A stretch of DNA of 64,000 nt, taken from positions 1,364,001 to 1,428,000 of the forward strand of contig WWBZ02000062.1 in assembly GCA_011503125.2 (NCBI GenBank), in the 5' to 3' direction. The number at the start of each line of letters is the position of its first letter. The stretch's first letter is position 1. A model generated the notes under the pieces. That model was not told where the DNA came from. It worked only from the letters and a program-made list of their open reading frames with translations, and did no database searches. Shown here piece by piece: positions 34,509-47,171 of this stretch. Origin of the DNA: Botryosphaeria dothidea. Taxonomy: Eukaryota > Ascomycota > Dothideomycetes > Botryosphaeriales > Botryosphaeriaceae. The position numbers were made by a program, and so were the translations under genes.

Positions 34509-35942
34509 ATAGAGGATATAGGAAGAGGCGAACAGCCTCCCCTAGTAACTACCTCTACCTAGCCCTAATATACCCCTAAGAAACCGTAGAGTATCTAGTA
34601 TAGCGTAGAATACGTTAAGAGAGCCTTAAAAATAGTAGATACCTTCCTCTAAGCCCTATAAATATCCGCTAGCCTCTCTTTAGTCCTCTCTAGCTAGGTA
34701 AAAAATTTTCTCGATATTACTAAGATAATCTTCTAGGATTATATTACTATCTACTAGAAGGTAGCTACTAAGGAGCTAGGCCTTAAGGATATTCTTAAAG
34801 AGGTCTAATAGGTCTAAAAGATAGTTAACCGTATCTAGACTACCTCTATACCTATACCTAATACTCGTAGCTAGGTATAAATTATAGCCTAAGTAGCCCC
34901 GAAGCCCCCTACCCCCCTAGCTACTACTAAACTTACTCTCTACTTCCTAGAGATAGTAAATAGATAAGAAATAGCTAAGCTCTTAAATAAGGTAATTATT
35001 AGAAAGATCTAGGTAGGAAAAAGCTAGGCGTGTAAGAAAGTACTTACTACTAAGAAGCTCCCTAGTAGAGACGTTAAGATCTTTATACCGGATAAAGTAA
35101 CTAGAATAGCCCTTCTCTAGGACTAGGAATAGACTATAGGACTAGGAAAAAAAGTTAGGCCTAACTAGCAGCTATACTTAGTACTAGTATATAACGTCCC
35201 TCGAGAAGAAATCGATACTATAGACCCCTAAACTATCTAAACTATCTAGGAGTAGAACCTATCTCTATACCTAGGACTACGTATTAGTAAGCTAGCCTAG
35301 CTAAAGAGGAAGCTCCTAGAGGGGAAAACTTACTCGGCTATTATCCTTAGCACTATAAACTCTAAAACCGCTAACTAGATTATTAATAAGGGGCTTATTA
35401 TTAACTTTACTATCTATATAGCGTAGTACTATAACGTAGCCTTTATAGTAACCTAGTATTTTAAGTACTAGGCCTACGGATATATTACTAACTATTATAA
35501 AAAGGAGGAAAAGTGCGGATAGTATAGTAAGGTATATAATACTAGGGACTGCCCTAAGGAAAGTATATAGTGCGTAAACTACTCTTAAAAGTATATAGCC
35601 TAGAGCAACTCCTACCTAGCACGTAGAGCCTACTATACTAAGGCCGCCTAGGCCCGCCTAGTAGTACTAGAAAGATACCGAGAAGGACCCCTAATAACTA
35701 AAATATAGCCTTAAACTAACTAGTTAACCGTTAGACTAAGAAAGAGAATTAGAGAGAAAGAGCCGGTTAAGAGGGGACTAGGCAGGCTAAGAGACTTAAG
35801 CCGCCCCCCGCCTCCTAACTAAATAAGGTTTACCGGACTTAATAGCTTATAACACGCCTTAGAGGAGCCCGCGAGAACTCCCTTCTTATAGCCCACACTA
35901 CTAGCCCCCTCGTAGCCGGACCTAGAGATAGAAGGAAGTTAA
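34509..35942 (+). pseudogene. LINE G ORF1
   Basis: 1434 bp; start ATA (ATG decayed) then GAG GAT ATA GGA; stop TAA 35940-35942. Three CCHC knuckles correspond to about 35457-35615; one Cys (TGC near 35512) survives. A basic, Pro-rich C-terminus follows. RIP stops throughout. Confidence 0.75.
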
Positions 35943-38900
35943 TATTAAATATAGGCTCTCTCTCTATTATATAGTATAACGTCTATAAGAGTAAGAATAA
36001 GGTAATACTCCCGCTCTTTAAGGAAGTAGACCTAAAGATCTACTATATCCTAGCTATCTAGGAACCTTAAAGGAACCCGAGGGTTAAGATAATAGTAAGA
36101 TACCCTATCTACTATATAGTTTTTCCCTAGAAGGAAGTAGTAAGAACCTACTTCTTTATAAGTAAGGCTATTAGCCCCGACTTCTAGTAAGTAATAGTCT
36201 ATTTACTAGATCTTATTATACTATCCCTTATTACTAGAACATATATAATCTATATCTATAACTACTATAATCCCCTACTAGCCTCTTATACTAGTATAGC
36301 GCTAGAAACCCTATCTCTTCTACCGGAAGTTCTTAGAAAACTAGGGGAGTATATTCTCCTAGGGGACTTTAACCTCTACTATTCTATCTAGGGAGGTATA
36401 ACCTCCCTAATATACTATACCTTAGCGGATAACCTAATTAAGATAGCTACCGTAGCTAATCTTAACCTAGCCCTTCTAAGAAATACTATTACTAGACGAG
36501 ATAGTAGTAGCAAGAGTACTCTAGATCTTATCTTTATATTACGGTAGCTAGAGGAGAGAATCCTTAGCTATAGAGTTAGCTAGGAGCTCGAATTATCCTC
36601 TAACCACCTACCTATCCTTACTATACTTAATTTTTCTCCTACCTCCGTAGAACTACGCCCCCTAAGACTCTAGTAGAAGAAAGCAGACTAGAAGAGAACT
36701 AATAATATACTCTAATTAAAGCTCGAACACCTTAAAGCAACCCCTCTTAATACTAAAGTAGACTTAGATTACTTTACTATACTACTCTAGGAGGCTATCT
36801 AAAGGATAATCTAGAAGACTATCCTAGTAGCGAGACCCTCGCCCTAGGCCTCTATATAATAGATAAAGAAGTATTCGGACCTAGTATACTAGACTAGAGC
36901 AGCTAGAAGAAAGTAGACGGCTATAGAAAGGAAGGAGGACTAGATAGTATACTAAACTATTACTAATAGTAAGAAGAGGTAGATTAGAAGAGATAGAATA
37001 AAAGTATAGCGCAGAATAGTAGCTAAGATTACTTCGGACCTATCTATACTCTAGAAGCTCTTAAAGTAGATAAGAATAAGGGCACTAGAACCTCTAGCCT
37101 TATCTTAGTTCCCACCCCTCTAGGGAGTAGATAAATAACTATATTACGATAACTAGTCTAAGGTAGAAATCCTTACTAACTAGTTCTTCCCACCTCTTAG
37201 GGCTACCGACCTCTTAGATCTAGATAGGTATATATACCTAGTACTAGTAGAGATTCCCTAAGACCTTACTAAAGAGTAGGTCCTCTATACTATTAAGAAG
37301 CTTTCTCTAGATAAGGCACTAGGCCTAGATAAGATTACTAATAGGTTCCTAAAGCAATACGCTAAGATACTAAGGGGACCCCTTACTAGGCTCTTCTAGG
37401 GATGCCTCGTACTTAAATACTACTCTAGGTAGTTTAAAAGCTCTATTACCGTAGTTCTTAGGAAACTATAGAGGGACGACTATACTAAAGCTAAGTTATT
37501 TAGGCCGATTACTTTACTTAATACGCTAGGGAAGCTATTTAAGAGGATTATAGTAGATAGAATCTCCTAGGCTACTAAAGTATACGGCCTACTCTCTAAT
37601 ATATAGATAGAAGCTAAGAGAAATAGATCCGTAGTAGCAGCTCTTAACCTACTTATAGAATAGATCTATACTATCTAGGTATAAGACCTAGGGCTAGTAG
37701 CTTTAGTTCTTAGCCTAGATATCTCGAGAGTATATAACTACGTATCTTATAGAAGGCTTCTCTATAATATAAGAATAGTAAAACTTCTAGAATAGGTAGA
37801 AAGATTCACCCGATCCTTTCTATAGGACCGTACTACTTAGCTATCCTTCGGAGACTTTACTAGTCTACTAATCTAGATCTTAACCGGGATTTCCTAGAGA
37901 TCCTTACTATCGCCGATACTCTACCTATTCTTTATATCTAACCTACTTATATAGCTACGTAGGGGTAATACCTTCCCCCTTAGATTCGTCGATAATACTA
38001 ATATTCTAACCTTTAGTAGATCTATAGAATAGAACTATAGGACACTAGAGGGAGTATATTAAATTTACGAGCACTAGGTAGCTACCTACGGGTTAGCTTT
38101 CTCGCCCGATAAGTATTACCTTATTTATTTTATAAGAAAACTAAGGAGATTTAATATAGTAGTAGGGATCCGTATCCCTAGATTTACTAGATACCTAGAG
38201 CCTATAATTAAGATTCTAGGAGTCTACGTAGATAATAAGCTTAGATAGGGACTCTATATTAGGGAAACAGGAGCTAAGGCAATTAAATAGTATATATCTC
38301 TCTCTAGACTCGCGGCGTCTACCTAGGGAGCCTTATTTACTAAAGCCCGTTATATCTATACGGCCGTAGTAAGGCTAGTCCTTACCTACGGCTATAGAGT
38401 ATAGTATACCCTAGAGGAAATCCTAGGGTAGAGAAAAATAACTATCTAGCTACTAAAGAAGATCTAAAACTAGTACCTACGTACTATCTTAGGGGCGTAT
38501 AAGTTAACTAGTATATAAACCTTAGAGTATAAGATAGAGATTCCCCTACTCTTACTATACCTAGACGAACTAGTACTAGCCTAGGCTATTAGAGCTAGGA
38601 ATAGCCTAGTCGCGATAGTAGTAGAGAAAACTTACTAGAGTATTAAATAGATAGCTCGGGCTACTCTAAGTACTAGAGGCGCTACTAGCCCTACTAAAAG
38701 AACCCTACTTAGAAAAAAGGCAAACTTACTTCTTAACTACTACCCCTCTACCTACTAAAGTCTCCCGGAGCAAACGAAGCTACGTATAGTATATAGGAAT
38801 AAGTAGAAGGAGAGATAAATAAAGTCTACTAGCTAGGGAAGATAAGATAAGCTAGTAGCCTAAAGTATATAGTAGAACCTAAAAATTAGATAAATCTATA

Positions 38901-39286
38901 GCGAACTATCTAAGCTATAGAGTATACTCGCTACCCTACTACGTATAGAGTATATTAGACTAGAGGACTTCCTCTTAAGGCGCAAGGTGCTAGGGTACTC
39001 TAGTCCTGCCTATCTATACGGCTAGTATAGATAAACCCTAAAGTATATCCTCCTCTTCTACCCCTACTTCTAATAGAGTAGAATATAGATACTCTAAAGA
39101 GTAGGGACTACGGACTACTACTTCCTTCTCTTAATAAAGAAGGGGATTAAAGTAGTAATAGACTAGTTCTTACGCCTAGGGCTGCTTAAGTAATTTAGCC
39201 TAGTAAGGAAACTAATATAGAAAGATAACTAGGAAGAGGAACTAGGAGGATAACTAGGACTACTAGGACTACTAGGACCCGGATAA
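35942..39286 (+). pseudogene. LINE G ORF2
   Basis: Start ATA 35942-35944 overlapping the ORF1 stop; stop TAA 39284-39286. Endonuclease about 35950-36620 with L-G-D-F-N near 36357-36372. Reverse transcriptase box F-V-D-N with Asp at 37991-37993. C-terminal CPCG-type segment near 39005-39060. Ends with GGA-rich codon repeats, 9 bp longer than in LINE I. Confidence 0.75.
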
Positions 39287-39524
39287 CTACTAGGATAAGA
39301 ACTAAAGAGATAGGTCTAGTAGGTAAATATAGGGCTACTATAGTAGCCGCTACTAGTAAGAAGAAAAAATAAGAACTAGTATAGGATAGTATGCCTAGAG
39401 AGAGAGGAGGGGTTTTTACTAGGCGAAAAGGTTTTCCCCCTCGTATAAAATAACTATAGATAGCTAGCCCCGTATAGACCCGTAAGGGAACTATATCGGG
39501 AAGAAATAAATTTATCTATCTATC

Positions 39525-40202
39525 TATATAACTACGTATTTTATAGAAGGCTTCTCTATAATATAAGAATAGTAAAACTCTTAGAATAGGTAGAAAGATT
39601 TACTCGATTCTTTCTATAGGACCGTACTACTTAGCTATTCTTCGGAGACTTTACTAGTCTACTAATCTAAATCTTAACTAAAATTTTCTAGAGATTCTTA
39701 CTATCGCCGATACTCTATCTATTCTTTACTTCTAACCTACTTATATAGCTACGTAGAGGTAATATCTTCTCCCTTAGATTCGTCGATAATACTAATATTC
39801 TAATCTTTAGTAAATCTATAGAATAGAACTATAGGATACTAGAGAGAGTATATTAAATTTACGAGTACTAGGTAGCTACCTATAGATTAGCTTTCTCGCC
39901 CGATAAGTATTACCTTACTTATTTTATAAGAAAACTAAGGAGATTTAATATAGTAGTAGAGATTCGTATTTCTAGATTTACTAGATATCTAGAGCCGATA
40001 ATTAAGATTCTAGGAGTCTACGTAGATAATAAGCTTAGATAGAAATCCTATATTAGAAAAATAGGAGCTAAGGTAATTAAATAGTATATATCTCTCTCTA
40101 GACTCGTAGCGTCTACCTAGAAAGCCTTATTTACTAAAGCCCGCTATATCTATACGGCCGTAATAAGACTAGTTCTTATCTACGGCTATAGAGTATAATA
40201 TA
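39525..40202 (+). pseudogene. LINE D ORF2, RT catalytic part
   Basis: LINE D after LINE G. Reads through the reverse-transcriptase box F-V-D-N (Asp at 39785-39787) and the region after it, up to SINE 1. The last 14 bases TAGAGTATAATATA (40189-40202) are the SINE target duplication. Confidence 0.75.
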
Positions 40203-40813
40203 GATAGATAGATAAATTTAATTTTAAGCTAATTTAGCTCCCCGAAGGGTCTATATAGCTATAGCTATCTATAAGGGTATATAGAAGAGGAAACCGTAGC
40301 TACTTTCTTAGAATAGCCCGGGTAAAAACCTTTCCTATCTATAATAGTAGTATCCGTAGATACTCTATTTAGTATAGTTTTTCTATATACCGGTAGCGGT
40401 ATCTAAAGTAGAAAGAGTAGCTAAGAGGGAGAAACTATAGAGAGAGATAACTATAAATCTTAAGACTAAGCCGTAAGAAGTCCCGGCTTACCTATTTATA
40501 AGCGCTAGTAAAGCGCTCTTAAAATTTATTTTTAGAAGCGCCTAGCTAGCCCTTCTCCTCCTTATTACCGCTAGAGAGAACGCGAGTACGTATACTTTTA
40601 TAGTAGGACGTACATGCCACTTATAGCCCACCTTAACTACCTATAGATTTTCCCCCTTATTACCGCTAGGAAGAACGCGGGTACGTATACTTTTAACGTA
40701 GAACGTATATACTACGAGTAGGTAAGCGGTCTAAGATTCGAACTTAGAATCTATACTACCCTAGAAAGGCTAGGTTACCGTAGAAGTATACCCTACTAGT
40801 ATACTACCCCGCC
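40203..40813 (-). mobile_element. SINE copy 1 (tRNA-derived)
   Basis: 611 bp, minus strand, with a 14-bp duplication TAGAGTATAATATA (40189-40202 and 40814-40827). The 5' head (minus strand, from 40813) begins GGCGGGGTAGTATAC and carries an RNA polymerase III B box GTTCGAATC (40735-40743) and an A-box-like stretch near 40795-40808, as in tRNA-derived SINEs. The body contains two copies of a 64-bp unit. The 3' end is TCGGGAAG then AAATTAAATTTATC repeats, matching the LINE tail. No coding capacity; it needs an outside reverse transcriptase, most likely the LINE's. Confidence 0.85.
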
Positions 40814-40894
40814 TAGAGTATAATATACTTTAGAGAAAATTCTAAAGTAGAGAAAAATAGCTATCTAGCTACTAAAGAAGATCTAAAACTAGTA
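40814..40894 (+). mobile_element. LINE D, piece between SINE 1 and LINE H
   Basis: 81 bases of ORF2 sequence downstream of the reverse-transcriptase core, starting with the second SINE target duplication and ending with ATCTAAAACTAGTA (40881-40894), the LINE H target duplication, repeated at 60720-60733. Confidence 0.8.
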
Positions 40895-41132
40895 GATAGA
40901 TAGATAAATTTATTTCTTCCCGATATAGCTTTCTTACGGGTCTATACGGGGCTAGCTATCTATAGTTATTTTATACGAGAAGGAAAACCTTTTCGCCTAG
41001 TAAAAACCCCTCCTCTCTCTCTAGGCATACTATCCTATACTAATTCTTATTTTTTCTTCTTACTAGTAGCGGCTACTATAGTAGCCCTATATTTATCTAC
41101 TAGACCTATCTCTTTAGTTCTTATCCTCGTAG

Positions 41133-42273
41133 TTATCCGGGTCCTAGTAGTTTTAGTAGTTCTAGTTATTCTCCTAGTTCCTCTTCCTAGTTATCTTTCT
41201 ATATTAGTTTTCTTACTAGGCTAAATTACTTAAGTAGCCCTAGGCGTAAGAACTAGTCTATTACTACTTTAATTTTCTTCTTTATTAAGAGAAGAAAGTA
41301 GTAGTCCGTAGTTCCTACTTTTTAAAGTATCTATATCCTACTCTATTAGAAGTAGGAGTAGAAAAGAAGAATATACTTTAGAGTTTATCTATACTAGCCG
41401 TATAGATAGATAGAACTAGAGTATTCTAGTATCTTACGCCTTAAGAGGAAGTCCTCTAATCTAATATACTCTATACGTAGTAGAATAGCGAGTATACTCT
41501 ATAGCTTAGATAGTTCGTTATAGATTTATCTAATTTTTAGGTTCTACTATATACTTTAGGCTACTAGCTTATCTTATCTTCTCTAGCTAGTAGACTTTAT
41601 CTATCTCTTCTTCTACTTATTTCTATATATTATACGTAGCTTCGTTTGCTTTAGAAGACTTTAGTAGATAGAGAGATAGTAGTTAAGAAGTAAGTTTATC
41701 TTTTTTCTAAGTAGGGTTCTTCTAGTAGAGCTAGTAGCGCCTCTAGTACTTAGAGTAGCCCGAGCTATCTATTTAATACTCTAGTAAGTTTTCTCTACTA
41801 CTATTACGACTAGGCTATCTTTAGCTCTAATAGTCTAGGCTAGTACTAGTTTATCTAGATATAGTAAGAGTAGGGGAATTTTTATTTTATACTCTAAGGT
41901 TTATATACTAGTTAACTTATACGCCCCTAAGATAGTACGTAGGCACTAGTTTTAGATCTTCTTTAGTAGCTAGATAGTTATTTTTCTCTATTCTAGAATT
42001 CTCTTTAGGATATACTATACTCTATAGCCGTAGGTAAGAACTAGCCTTACTACGGCCGTATAGATATAACGGGCTTTAGTAAATAAGACTTTCTAGGTAG
42101 ACGCCGCGAGTCTAGAGAGAGATATATACTATTTAATTACCTTAGCTTCTATTTCCCTAATATAGAGTTTCTATTTAAGCTTATTATCTACGTAGACTTC
42201 TAGAATCTTAATTATAGGCTCTAGGTATTTAGTAAATCTAGGGATACGAATTCCTACTACTATATTAAATCTT
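41133..42273 (-). pseudogene. LINE H ORF2 C-terminal remnant
   Basis: C-terminal part of ORF2 from the stop (41133-41135) to the LINE I insertion. The reading continues at 47423-47809 (reverse-transcriptase box F-V-D-N near 47571-47585), 54225-54907 and 60672-60719. No ORF1 is present in this truncated copy. Confidence 0.7.
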
Positions 42274-42402
42274 TAAAAAAACATAACCATACTAAAAAAT
42301 CGACCCTAAGCTACGGCGCCGGGAGAGGGCCCTAGGGACTATTCTAGGCTTCGCGAGTCCTAAAATAGTACTTAAGACAACTATAGCCGCGAAGTAGTTA
42401 AT

Positions 42403-43836
42403 ATAGAGGATATAGGAAGAGGCGAACAGCCTCCCCTAGTAACTACCTCTACCTAGCCCTAATACACCCCTAAGAAACCGCAGAGCACCTAGTATAGCGT
42501 AGAATACGTTAAGAGAGCCTTAAAAACAGTAGATACCCTCCTCTAAGCCCTATAAACATCCGCTAGCCTCCCTTTAGTCCTCTCTAGCCAGGTAAAAAAT
42601 TTTCTCGACATTACTAAGATAATCTTCTAGGATTATATTACTATCTACTAGGAGGTAGCTACTAAGAAGCTAGGCCTTAAGAATATCCTTAAAGAGGTCT
42701 AATAGGTCTAAAAGACTATTAACCGTATCTAGGCTACCTCTATACCTATACCTAACACTCGTAGCTAGGTATAAATTATAGCCTAAGTAGCCCCGAAGCC
42801 CCCTACCCCCCTAGCTACTACTAAACTTACCCTCTACTTCCTAGAGATAGTAAATAGATAAGAAATAGCTAAGCTCTTAAATAAGGCAATTATTAGAAAG
42901 ATCTAGGCAGGAAAAAGCTAGGCGTGTAAGAAAGTACTTACTGCTAAGAAGCTCCCTAGTAGAGACGTTAGGATCTTTATACCGGATAAAGCAACTAGAA
43001 TAGCCCTTCTCTAGGACTAGGAATAGACTATAGGACTAGGAAAAGAAGTTAGGCCTAACTAGTAGCTATACTTAGTATTAGTATACAACGTCCCTCGAGA
43101 AGGAATCGATACTATAGACCCCTAAGCCATCTAAACTATCTAGGAGTAGAACCTATCTCTATACCTAGGACTACGTATTAGTAAGCTAGCCTAGCTAAAG
43201 AGGAAGCTCCTAGAGGGGAAAACTTACTTAGCTATTATCCTTAGTACTATAAACCCCGAAACCGCTAACTAGATTATTAATAAGGGGCTTATTATTAACT
43301 TTGCTATCTATATAGCGTAGTACTATAATATAGCCTTTATAGTAACCTAGTATTTTAAGTACTAGGCCTATAGTTATATTACTAACTACTATAAAAAGGA
43401 GAAAAAGTATAGATAGTACGGTAAGGCATATAATACTAGGGACTACCCTAAGGAAAGTACGTAGTACGTAAACTACTTCTAAAGGTATATAGCCTAGAGC
43501 AACGTCTATCTAATACGTAGAGCCTACTATGCTAAGGCCGCCTAGGCCCGCCTAGTAGCACTAGAAAGGTACCGGGAAGGACCCCTAATAACTAAGATAT
43601 AGCCCTAAACTAACTAGCTAACGGTCGGACTAAGGAAGAGGATTAGAGAGGAGGAGCCGGTTAAGAGGGGACCAGGCAGGCTAAGAGACTTAAGCCGCCC
43701 CCCGCCTCCTAACTAAATAAGGTTTACTAGACTTAATAGCTCACAACACGCCTTAGAGAAGCCCGCGGGAACTCCCTCCTTATAGCCTATACTACTAGCC
43801 CCCTCGTAGCCGGACCTAGAGATAGAAGGAAGTTAA
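42403..43836 (+). pseudogene. LINE I ORF1 (Gag-like, three zinc knuckles)
   Basis: 477 codons plus stop. The ORF1 protein of this LINE class coats the element RNA. The start was probably ATG, now ATA, at 42403 (followed by GAG GAT ATA GGA), in frame with three knuckles: CX2CX4HX4C at 43351-43392, CX2CX3HX4C at 43408-43446 and CX2CX3HX6C at 43465-43509. In all three the Cys and His codons now read Tyr (TGC/CAC to TAC), a clear RIP pattern. A Lys/Arg/Glu-rich stretch (EEEPVKRG) and RPPPP follow. It ends at TAA 43834-43836, sharing bases with the ORF2 start. Stops in frame make it inactive. Confidence 0.82.
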
Positions 43837-46800
43837 TATTAGATATAGGCTCTCTCTCTATTATATAGTATAACGTCTATAAGAGTAAGGATAGGGTAAT
43901 ACTCCCGCTCTTTAAGGAAGTAGACCTAAAGATCTACTATATCCTAGCTATCTAGGAACCTTAGAGAAACCCGAGGGTTAAGATAATAGTAAGATACCCT
44001 ACCTACTATATAGTTTTTCCCTAGGAGGGAGTAGTAAGAACCTACTTCTTTATAAGTAAGGCTATTAGCCCCGACTCCTAGTAAGCAATAGTCTATTTAC
44101 TAGATCTTATTATACTATCCCTTATTACTAGGATATATATAATCTATATCTATAACTACTATAACCCCCTACCAGCCTCCTATACTAGTACGGCTCTAGA
44201 AACCTTAGCGCTTCTCCTAGAAGCCCTTAGAAAACTAGGGGAGCATATCCTACTAGGGGACTTTAACCTTTACCATCCTATCTAGGGAGGTATTACCTCC
44301 CCTATATACTATACTCTTATAGACGACCTTATTAAAATAGCTACGATAGCTAGCCTTAACCTAGCCCTTCTAAGAGGTACTATTACTAGGAGAGAGGGTA
44401 GTAGCGAGAGTACCCTAGACCTTATCTTTACTATACGGTGGCTAGAGAAGAGGATCCTTAGCTATAGAGTTAGTTAGGAGCTCGAATCCTCCTTAGACCA
44501 CCTACCTATTCTTACTATACTTAATATCTCTCCTACCTCTATAGAACTACGTTCTCTAAGGCCCTAGTAGAAAAAAGTAGACTAGAATAGAACTAATTAG
44601 GTACTCTAAATAAAGCTCGAATATCTTAGAGCAGCCCCTCTTAATACGAAAGCAGACCTAGACTACTTTATAGAACTACTCTAGGAGGTTATCTAAAGAA
44701 TAATCTAGGAAACTATCTTAGTAGCGAGACCCTCGCCCTAGGCCTCTATATAATAGATAAAGGAGTGTTCGGACCTAGTATACTAGGCGAGAGTAGCTAG
44801 AAGAAAATAGATAGCTATAGGGAGGGAGGAGGACTAGGTAGTATACTAAACTATTACTAATAGTAAGAAGAGGTAGATTAGAAGAGATAGAATAAAAGTA
44901 TAGCGTAGAATAGTAGCTAAGATTACCTTAGACCTATCTATACTCTAGAAGCTCTTAAAGTAGATAAGAATAAGGGTACTAGAGCCTTTAGCCCTACCTT
45001 AGTTCCCACCCCTCTAGGAAGTAGATAGATAACTACGCTACGATAATCCGGCTAAGGTAGAAATCCTTACTAACTAGTTCTTCCCCCCTCCTAGGGCCAC
45101 CGACCTCTTAGATCTAGATAGGTATATATATCTAGAGCTAGTAGAGATCCCTTAAGACCTTACTAAAGAGTAGGTCCTCTATACTATTAAGAAGCTCCCC
45201 CTAGATAAGGTACTAGGCCTAGATAAGATTATTAATAGGTTCCTAAAGTAGTGCGCTTAGACACTAAGCGGACTACTTACTAGGCTCTTCTAGGAATGCC
45301 TCGCACTTATATACCACCCTAGGCAGTTTAAAAGCTCTATTACCGTAGTCCTAAGGAGACTATAGAGGGATAACTATACTAAAGCTAAATTATTTAGGCC
45401 GATTACCCTACTTAATACGCTAGGGAAGCTACTTAAGAGGATTATAGCAGATAGAATCTCCTAGGCTACTAAAGTATACGGCCTGCTCCCTAATATATAG
45501 ATAGGAGCTAGGAGAAATAGGTCCGTAGTAGTAGCTCTCGACCTACTTATAGAATAGATCTATACTATCTAGGTATAAGATCTAGGGCTAGTAGCTTTAG
45601 TCCTTAGCCTAGATATCTCGGGAGTATATAACTACGTATCTTATAGAAGGCTTCTCTATAATATAAGGATGGTAAAACTCCTAGAATAGGTAGAAAGATT
45701 TACTCGATCCTTTCTATAGGACCGTACTACTTAGCTATCCTTCGGAGACTTTACTAGTCTACTAATCTAGACCTTAACCGGGATTCCCTAGGGATCCTCA
45801 CTATCTCCGATCCTCTACCTATTCTTTGCCTCTAACCTACTTATATAGCTACGTAGGGGCAATACCTTCCCCCTTAGATTCGTCGATAATACTAATATTC
45901 TAACCTTTAGTAGATCTATAGAACAAAACTATAGGACACTAGAGGGCGTATATTAAATTTGCGAGCGCTAGGTAGCTACCTACGGGTCAGCTTTCTCGCC
46001 TAACAAGTATTACCTTATTTATTTTATAAGAAAACCAAGAAGATTTAATATGGCAGCAGAGATCCGTATCCCTAGATTTACTGGATGCCTAGAGCCTATA
46101 ATTAAGATTCTAGGAGTCCACGTAGATAACAAGCTTAGATAGGGACCCTATATTAGGGAAATAGGAGCTAAGGTAATTAAATAGTATATATCTCTCTCTA
46201 GACTCGCAGCATCTACCTAGGGAGCTTTATTTACTAAAGCCCGCTATATCTATATGGCTGTAGTAAGACTAGTTATAACCTACGGCTGTGGGGTATGGCA
46301 CGTCCCAAAGGGAACCCTAGGGTAGAGAAAGATAGCCACCTAGCCACTGCAGAAGATCTAAAACTAGTGCCTACGCACTATCTCAGGGGCATATAAGTCA
46401 ACTAGCACACAAACTTTAGAGCACGAGACGGGGATTTCCCCACTCTTACTCTACCTGGACGAACTGGCGCTGGCCTAGACTATTAGATCTAGGGATAGCC
46501 TAGTAGCAATAGTGGTAGAGGACACTTGCCAGAGCATTAAAGAGATAGCCCGGGCCACACTAGGCACCAGAGGCACAGCCGGCCTAGCTAGAAGAACTCT
46601 GCTTAGAGAAAGAGCAACAGCCCTCCTTAACTACTGCCCCCCTACCTACTAGAGTCTTCCGGAGCGAACAAGACTACGCATAGTATATAGGAACAAGTGG
46701 AAGAAGAGATAGACAAAGTTTACCAGCCAAGGAAGGCAAGATAAGCTAGTAGCCCAAAGCACACAGTAGAACCTAAAGATTCGATAAATTCACAGCGAAC

Positions 46801-47171
46801 TATCTAAGCCACAGAGCACACTCGCCACTCTACTGCGTACTAAGCATATTAGACTAGAGGACTTCCTCTCTAGGCGCAAGGTGCCAGGATACCCTAGCCC
46901 TGCCTGTCCATGCGGCTGGCATAGACAAACCCCAAAGCACATCCTCCTCTTCTACCCCCACTTCCAATAGGGTAGGGCACAGATGCTCTAAAGGGCAGGG
47001 ACTACGGACTACTATTCCCTCCTCTTAACGAAGAAGGGAATCAAAGTAGCAACAGACTAGTTCTTACGCCTAGGGCTGCTCAAGCAATTCAGCCTGGCAA
47101 GGGAACTAATCCAGGAGGACAACCAGGAAGAGGAACCAGGAGGACCACCAGGACCACTAGGATCCGGATAA
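43836..47171 (+). pseudogene. LINE I ORF2 (AP endonuclease - reverse transcriptase)
   Basis: About 1111 codons in one frame. The enzyme nicks target DNA and copies the element RNA from the nick. The endonuclease domain (43836-44530) has Q-E-P near 43958 with Gln decayed to stop, L-L-G-D-F-N with Asp at 44259, and an S-x-D-H-L-P motif near 44494-44510. The reverse transcriptase (about 45060-46290) has F-V-D-N at 45879-45890, SRSTEQN just after, and a VVRLVITYG motif near 46260. The C-terminus has the fungal Tad-like block LRLEDFLSRRK-type text then C-P-C-G-W-H-R-Q-T-P-K-H (46905-46940), a likely zinc-binding site. No RNase H was recognised. It ends at TAA 47169-47171, after Glu/Gly/Pro repeats; if that TAA was CAA the frame runs to TAG 47196. 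From 46260 on it is nearly free of RIP damage. Confidence 0.85.

Larger units (their letters stand above)
34385..39524 (+). mobile_element. LINE copy G, full length
   Basis: 5140 bp, plus strand, A-type. Flanked by TATATAACTACGTA (34371-34384 and 39525-39538). Leader with GGCGCC near 34420; tail of TATC repeats at 39510-39524. A good reference for the family because both ends and both ORF positions are readable. Confidence 0.92.
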
